A stretch of DNA of 18,194 nucleotides from Candidatus Solincola tengchongensis. Lineage in GTDB: Bacteria > Actinomycetota > Geothermincolia > Geothermincolales > RBG-13-55-18. A model generated the notes under the pieces. That model had not been told where the DNA came from. It did no database searches and saw only the letters and a list, made by a program, of their open reading frames with translations. Made by a program: the position numbers and the translations under genes. This document shows positions 14,952-18,194 of this stretch, piece by piece. Positions within the stretch are counted from its first letter, which is position 1; each line of letters starts with the position of its first letter. The DNA lies in assembly GCA_015711895.1 (NCBI GenBank), contig JACVJH010000231.1:1-18194 (forward strand), in the 5' to 3' direction.

Positions 14952-15836
14952 TCATCTCCCCCGCCTTATGCCCAGTATCTCGCGCGCTTCCGAGGGGGAA
15001 GCCACCTCCCGCCCCGCTTCCCTGACTATCTTCACCAGGGCCTCGACGAGCCTGCCGTTGTCTTGAGCGCGTTCGCCGCCGGGGAGATAAAAGGTGTCCT
15101 CCAGGCCGGTCCTGACATTTCCTCCCAGCTCGGCCGCTCGGCGGTGGACTTCCCATATCCTGTCCCGCCCCGGGCCGGTGGCGATGGTCTGCCACACGGC
15201 GTCGACCGGCATCTCGTCCACCAGTATGGGCAGGAGGTCGGCCCTCGCCGGCATACCGCTCTCCACCCCCATCACCAGGGATATGTGGGGAGGCCCCTCG
15301 AACATGCCGTTGCGCCTGAACATCTCCACGCAACGGACCATCCCGGTGTCGAAGCACTCAAACTCGGGCACGATGTCGTTCTCCCGCATCACCTCGAGGA
15401 ACTTCCTTATCTTCTCCACCGGGTTGTCGAAGAGTATGGGCGGCCAGGCCCAAGAGCCGTCCTTGCGAATCTTGAGATAGTTCAGCGAACCGGCGTTGAG
15501 GGCCGCCATCTCCGGCTTGAACGCCTCCAGACAGGCCACGGGTCCGGATATGTCGCCGCCGACGACACCGGTGCTCATGTTGATGATCATCTCGGGCACG
15601 CGCTCCCTTATGGCCGAGATGATCTCCCCCACCGTCCGAAGATCCCAGGTGGGGAACCCCCAGGAGCGCCTGTCCGAGGACCGAAAATGGCAGTGCACCA
15701 CCGATGCCCCGGCATTGTATGCCTGCTCCGCGGCCTCGGCCATCTCCTGCGGCGTGACCGGCACACGGAACTGGCCCGCGCCGGTGAGCACGCCGGTGAT
15801 CGCCGCGCTGATCACTATCTTGTCGTGAAAGCCCAT
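14952..15836 (-). CDS. Beta-keto acid cleavage enzyme (BKACE, DUF849)
   Basis: The 294-residue TIM-barrel protein matches the BKACE family, founded by the 3-keto-5-aminohexanoate cleavage enzyme of lysine fermentation. It uses acetyl-CoA to cut a beta-keto acid into acetoacetate and a new acyl-CoA. Seen here: the opening ISAAITGVLT, the zinc histidines H48 and H50 in VVHCHFR, FECFDTG (about 159-165) and the likely zinc glutamate E246 in RTGLEDTFY. Length is typical. The ATG at 15836 follows GGAGG. The specific substrate depends on pocket residues I cannot score. It lies 78 bp downstream of the enoyl-CoA hydratase gene on the same strand, so both are probably cotranscribed and act in the same acyl-CoA degradation route. 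Confidence 0.9.
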   Translation of the reverse strand: MGFHDKIVISAAITGVLTGAGQFRVPVTPQEMAEAAEQAYNAGASVVHCHFRSSDRRSWGFPTWDLRTVGEIISAIRERVPEMIINMSTGVVGGDISGPVACLEAFKPEMAALNAGSLNYLKIRKDGSWAWPPILFDNPVEKIRKFLEVMRENDIVPEFECFDTGMVRCVEMFRRNGMFEGPPHISLVMGVESGMPARADLLPILVDEMPVDAVWQTIATGPGRDRIWEVHRRAAELGGNVRTGLEDTFYLPGGERAQDNGRLVEALVKIVREAGREVASPSEAREILGIRRGR

Positions 15837-15914
15837 GCTCTACCTCCGTAAGAGTCCGCCCAAAAGACCGTGGACGAGCTTGTCCATATCCTCATGGCAA
15901 CCCCACAAACGCTT

Positions 15915-16679
15915 TCACTTCCCCTTGAACACCGGGTCGCGTTTCTGCAGGAAGGCGGTTATCCCCTCGACGGCGTCTTCCGTCGACGCCACCTCCACCA
16001 GTTTTTGGGAAAGGAAGTCGACCGCCCGCTCGAAGGGCATGTCCATGACGGCATAGAAAGCCTCCTTCCCCAGCCTCAAACCTATGGGGCTCCTGGAGAC
16101 CAGGGTCTTGAGGACCTCGCCGACCTCCCGGTCCAGGGATTCGGAAGGCGCCACCCGGTTGACGAAGCCCATCTCCAGAGCCTCCCTGGCGGTGAACCTC
16201 CCGCCTAAAAGCGCCATCTCCATGGCCTTCTTCCGCGGGAGGTTCCTGAACATCAAGGCCCCGACGATCATGGGGAAGAGGCCGACGTTCACCTCCGGCG
16301 TCCCGAAAACCGCGTGCTCCGCGGCGATGACGATGTCGCAGGCGAGCATCACCCCCATACCGCCCGCCAGGCAGGCGCCGTTCACCCTGGCCACTGTGGG
16401 TTTGGGGTAAGCGGCGAGACGCTTTATCAGTCTTGCGAAACCGCTCAGCATCCCCTCGCCGCCTCCTCCAGCGCCCAGGTCCGCTCCCGAGCAGAAGGCT
16501 CTGTCCCCGGCACCCGTTACGCACACCGCCCTTATGCGTTCGTCCTCTTCCGCTCTATCCAGGCATTGCAGGAACCGCTCCACCACCTCCGCGCTGAGCG
16601 AGTTCCTCCTCTCCTCGCGGCTGATGACCATCCAGGCCACCCCGTCCTCTTCCCTGTAGAGCAAGCCCGATTCGACCAT
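15915..16679 (-). CDS. Enoyl-CoA hydratase/isomerase family protein
   Basis: The 254-residue crotonase-fold protein has the CoA and oxyanion-hole signature DRAFCSGADL (about 59-68) and NGACLAGGMGVMLACD (100-115). Of the two glutamates used by classical enoyl-CoA hydratase, the second is present (E129 in TPEVNVGL). The first is replaced by G109, so simple water addition is less certain and an isomerase or other crotonase reaction is possible. I chose ATG 16679 because GGAGG lies six bases upstream; an upstream in-frame ATG would add 13 residues without a ribosome site. It is the first gene of a leftward pair with the beta-keto acid cleavage enzyme. It probably processes an unsaturated or branched acyl-CoA before or after that step. 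Confidence 0.9.
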   Translation of the reverse strand: MVESGLLYREEDGVAWMVISREERRNSLSAEVVERFLQCLDRAEEDERIRAVCVTGAGDRAFCSGADLGAGGGGEGMLSGFARLIKRLAAYPKPTVARVNGACLAGGMGVMLACDIVIAAEHAVFGTPEVNVGLFPMIVGALMFRNLPRKKAMEMALLGGRFTAREALEMGFVNRVAPSESLDREVGEVLKTLVSRSPIGLRLGKEAFYAVMDMPFERAVDFLSQKLVEVASTEDAVEGITAFLQKRDPVFKGK

Positions 16680-16852
16680 CTTGAACCTCCTCGGAGCGAT
16701 GAAGGGCCGTATATTCATATCCTACACGATGAGATCAGGCCGGCCGTCCCGGACATCGTTCGCCGCACGACATTCCCGTCGTCCCCCGTCAACGCCCGGA
16801 TGGATGGGATGAGCCGCCAGGCCAAGGTGGGGGGCGGAGCCCCATGAATACA

Positions 16853-16882
16853 AGCCGGCTTTAGCCGGTTCCAGCCGGTTCC
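16853..16882. repeat. Three tandem 10-bp repeats (AGCCGGyTyy)
   Basis: Units AGCCGGCTTT, AGCCGGTTCC and AGCCGGTTCC follow each other without gaps. The 10-bp period puts them on one face of the helix. They lie about 170 bp upstream of the enoyl-CoA hydratase start. Confidence 0.6.
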
Positions 16883-17215
16883 TACCTTCCGGCCGGCCAC
16901 GCATCATGTGCTCGGGGGTCTTTTTCCCGATCGGTCTTTAAATCCCTATGAGGGACCTCATTCAACAGCCTCGTTTAGAGTTCGAGAGAGGACTTCGCGA
17001 TATCATGATTCCTCCTCCAAAGCCATCCCCTTGTGATGTTCGAACCTCATGGCTCACACGCGGGCCGGGATATCAACCCGCTTGGTTTGCCGTTGCTCAT
17101 GCCCATCTCTCGCGCTTGGCGATAAGCGGGAAGCCCGCCGGGGCGCCTCCGGCGTCCACGCTCTTCTCCCGGTCTGCATAAAAAGCCGCGCCTTTTCAAC
17201 CGCAATCCGTCACCG

Positions 17216-17256
17216 CTACCGACCCCGCACACGTCGTCCTCCGTCTTAGGCCGGAT
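17216..17256. repeat. 41-bp direct repeat, copy 1
   Basis: This matches 17318-17358 at 36 of 41 positions by direct comparison, starting CTACCGACCCCGCACACGT and ending GGCCGGAT. Copies are spaced 102 bp apart, start to start. This copy is not followed by a promoter-like element. Confidence 0.75.
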
Positions 17257-17317
17257 CCCACCCGTTTTCTCCATCCGCGCACAAACGCCGTACCGTTTCC
17301 GCTATCAGCCGTCGCGG

Positions 17318-17358
17318 CTACCGACCCCGCACACGTTGTCCGCCGTCCCGGGCCGGAT
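17318..17358. repeat. 41-bp direct repeat, copy 2
   Basis: Second copy of the repeat, ending at the extended -10 element of the acetyltransferase gene, so that it would cover the -35 region. This suggests the repeat might carry a regulator-binding site, or that the upstream copy arose by promoter duplication. Confidence 0.75.
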
Positions 17359-17366
17359 GATAAACT
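17358..17366 (+). promoter_or_regulatory. Extended -10 promoter for the acetyltransferase gene
   Basis: TG-A-TAAACT lies 36 bases before the start codon, giving a predicted leader of about 30 bases. TTGTCC 19 bases further upstream is a poor -35, as expected for extended -10 promoters. Confidence 0.45.
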
Positions 17367-17402
17367 CTTCCTTGTAGATCGGGAGGGTGGTGGAGGTGGG
17401 AG

Positions 17403-18071
17403 ATGGATCTATCTCCAGGTGAAGCGGAAAGGGATCTCGTACGGATGTTGCGTGACCTCGCAAGGAATGCGGCTCAAACGCTCGGAAATCTCGTGGACGC
17501 GGTGAGCCGGGGCAGGGAACCGGAAGGGCTGCTCGGAGACATCAAGGCCCTCTTCAGCGAGGGCGGGACGCTTCGGGGACCCGCCGACCTGAGACAGGCG
17601 GTTCGGGTCCTCCTGGTGAAGCCCGGGGTGCAGGCCCTGCTCCTCTACAGGCTCTACCGCTGGCTGCACGTGCGCGGCTTGAGGCTCCTTCCGGAGATAC
17701 TGGCCCGCCTGAACTACTTCCTGACCGGAGCGGAGATAGACCCCGGCGCGGAGATCGGCCCTGGATGCCGTATCTGGCACACTGCGGGTGTGACCATCGG
17801 GCGGGGAGGGAAGATAGGCCGGGATGTATGGATACGGCACAACGTGACCCTCGGCGGCCGGGGCGCTTCCCCCTTCGACCCCGGCGAGGAGGGGTACCCC
17901 CGCGTGGGGGACGGAGCCATCCTCTACACCGGGGTCACGGTGCTCGGGAATGTGGAGATCGGGCCGGGGGCGGTCATCGGCGCCCATTCCCTGGTCCTGG
18001 ACGACGTTCCCGCCGGTTCCCTGGCCTACGGCGTCCCGGCCAAGGTGGTGAAAAGGCCGGGAAGGCATTGA
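17403..18071 (+). CDS. Serine acetyltransferase-like hexapeptide-repeat acyltransferase
   Basis: The 222-residue protein has a helical N-terminal region (about 1-108) and a left-handed beta-helix built of hexapeptide repeats (about 109-215: AEIDPGAEIGPGCRIWHTAGVTIGRGGKIG..., NVEIGPGAVIGAHSLVLDDVPAGS, YGVPAKVV). H126 in IWHTAGV corresponds to the usual catalytic histidine and VTLGGRG is conserved, as in CysE, which makes O-acetylserine for cysteine synthesis. The usual HP before the later repeats reads YP here, and the N-terminal region is short compared with enterobacterial CysE, so it could acetylate another substrate such as a sugar. The ATG follows GGAGGTGGGAG. No cysteine synthase gene is seen before the window ends. 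Confidence 0.82.
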   Translation: MDLSPGEAERDLVRMLRDLARNAAQTLGNLVDAVSRGREPEGLLGDIKALFSEGGTLRGPADLRQAVRVLLVKPGVQALLLYRLYRWLHVRGLRLLPEILARLNYFLTGAEIDPGAEIGPGCRIWHTAGVTIGRGGKIGRDVWIRHNVTLGGRGASPFDPGEEGYPRVGDGAILYTGVTVLGNVEIGPGAVIGAHSLVLDDVPAGSLAYGVPAKVVKRPGRH

Positions 18072-18156
18072 AGGGCGGGCCGGTCCTCAAGGCGCCTTCG
18101 CGTCCGAACAGCGGCGTAATGGCGCACGGCGTCTCTCTCCGCTGCAGGATCCCTCG

Positions 18157-18175
18157 AGACCCGGGCACCAGGTCT
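18157..18175 (+). terminator. Possible weak hairpin after the acetyltransferase gene
   Basis: AGACC and GGTCT can pair around a loop that itself contains GG-GCA-CC. It lies 85 bp after the stop and is followed by TCCGGTT rather than a T-run, so termination is doubtful. Confidence 0.25.
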
Positions 18176-18194
18176 TCCGGTTAAGAGCGCTTCT

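Larger units (their letters stand above)
16680..17402. other. Long gene-free region with repeats
   Basis: Over 700 bp between divergent genes without a convincing coding frame; the longest open frames are short and lack ribosome sites or family features. It contains three 10-bp tandem repeats, a GGGGC-GGA-GCCCC hairpin near 16830, a pair of 41-bp direct repeats, and an extended -10 element ahead of the acetyltransferase gene. No tRNA or CRISPR structure is visible. Confidence 0.5.

Noticed and set aside
17216..17358. CRISPR array
   Set aside because: Only two imperfect 41-bp copies about 100 bp apart, with no further units and no cas genes.

Overview
This 18.2 kb window comes from a high-GC bacterial chromosome. 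The codon bias, mostly TGA stops, lipobox signal peptides, strong GGAGG ribosome binding sites and a Trp-codon attenuator would fit a deep-branching Actinobacteria-like lineage. That placement is an inference from style; no marker gene here settles it. Most genes are housekeeping or catabolic. One AT-rich accessory gene, a DUF3800 protein at 1157-1957, stands out as probably transferred.

Left part (1-4440): a membrane protein with a bacterial PH domain and a SHOCT tail is followed by the AT-rich DUF3800 island. The island ends in three small tandem hairpins. On the minus strand an enolase-superfamily enzyme is followed by an unusual regulator that joins a MerR-type DNA-binding domain to a complete TetR repressor. 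A perfect ATGGAA-n5-TTCCAT palindrome upstream of the enzyme is a candidate operator.

Middle (4442-11529): a large DinG-type helicase is broken by an in-frame TAG and a frameshift near its C-terminus, and its N-terminal exonuclease domain lacks the catalytic residues. Next come a TetR regulator, two overlapping lipoprotein genes on the minus strand, and a lone TrpB2-type tryptophan synthase beta chain. Upstream of trpB2 is a complete classical attenuator: a consensus promoter, a 30-residue leader peptide with three consecutive Trp codons, a hairpin overlapping the third Trp codon, a 7-nt antiterminator match, and an 11-bp terminator followed by TTTT. This is the most interesting element of the window.

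Right part (11979-18194): a 71-residue unknown protein precedes the attenuator. A bicupin and an acyl-CoA synthetase run rightward. Converging on them is a leftward pair: an enoyl-CoA hydratase/isomerase and a beta-keto acid cleavage enzyme (BKACE, DUF849). Together they suggest a carboxylic acid degradation module that passes through CoA thioesters, with unknown substrate. A 700-bp gene-free stretch with direct repeats leads to a serine-acetyltransferase-like hexapeptide-repeat enzyme at the right end.
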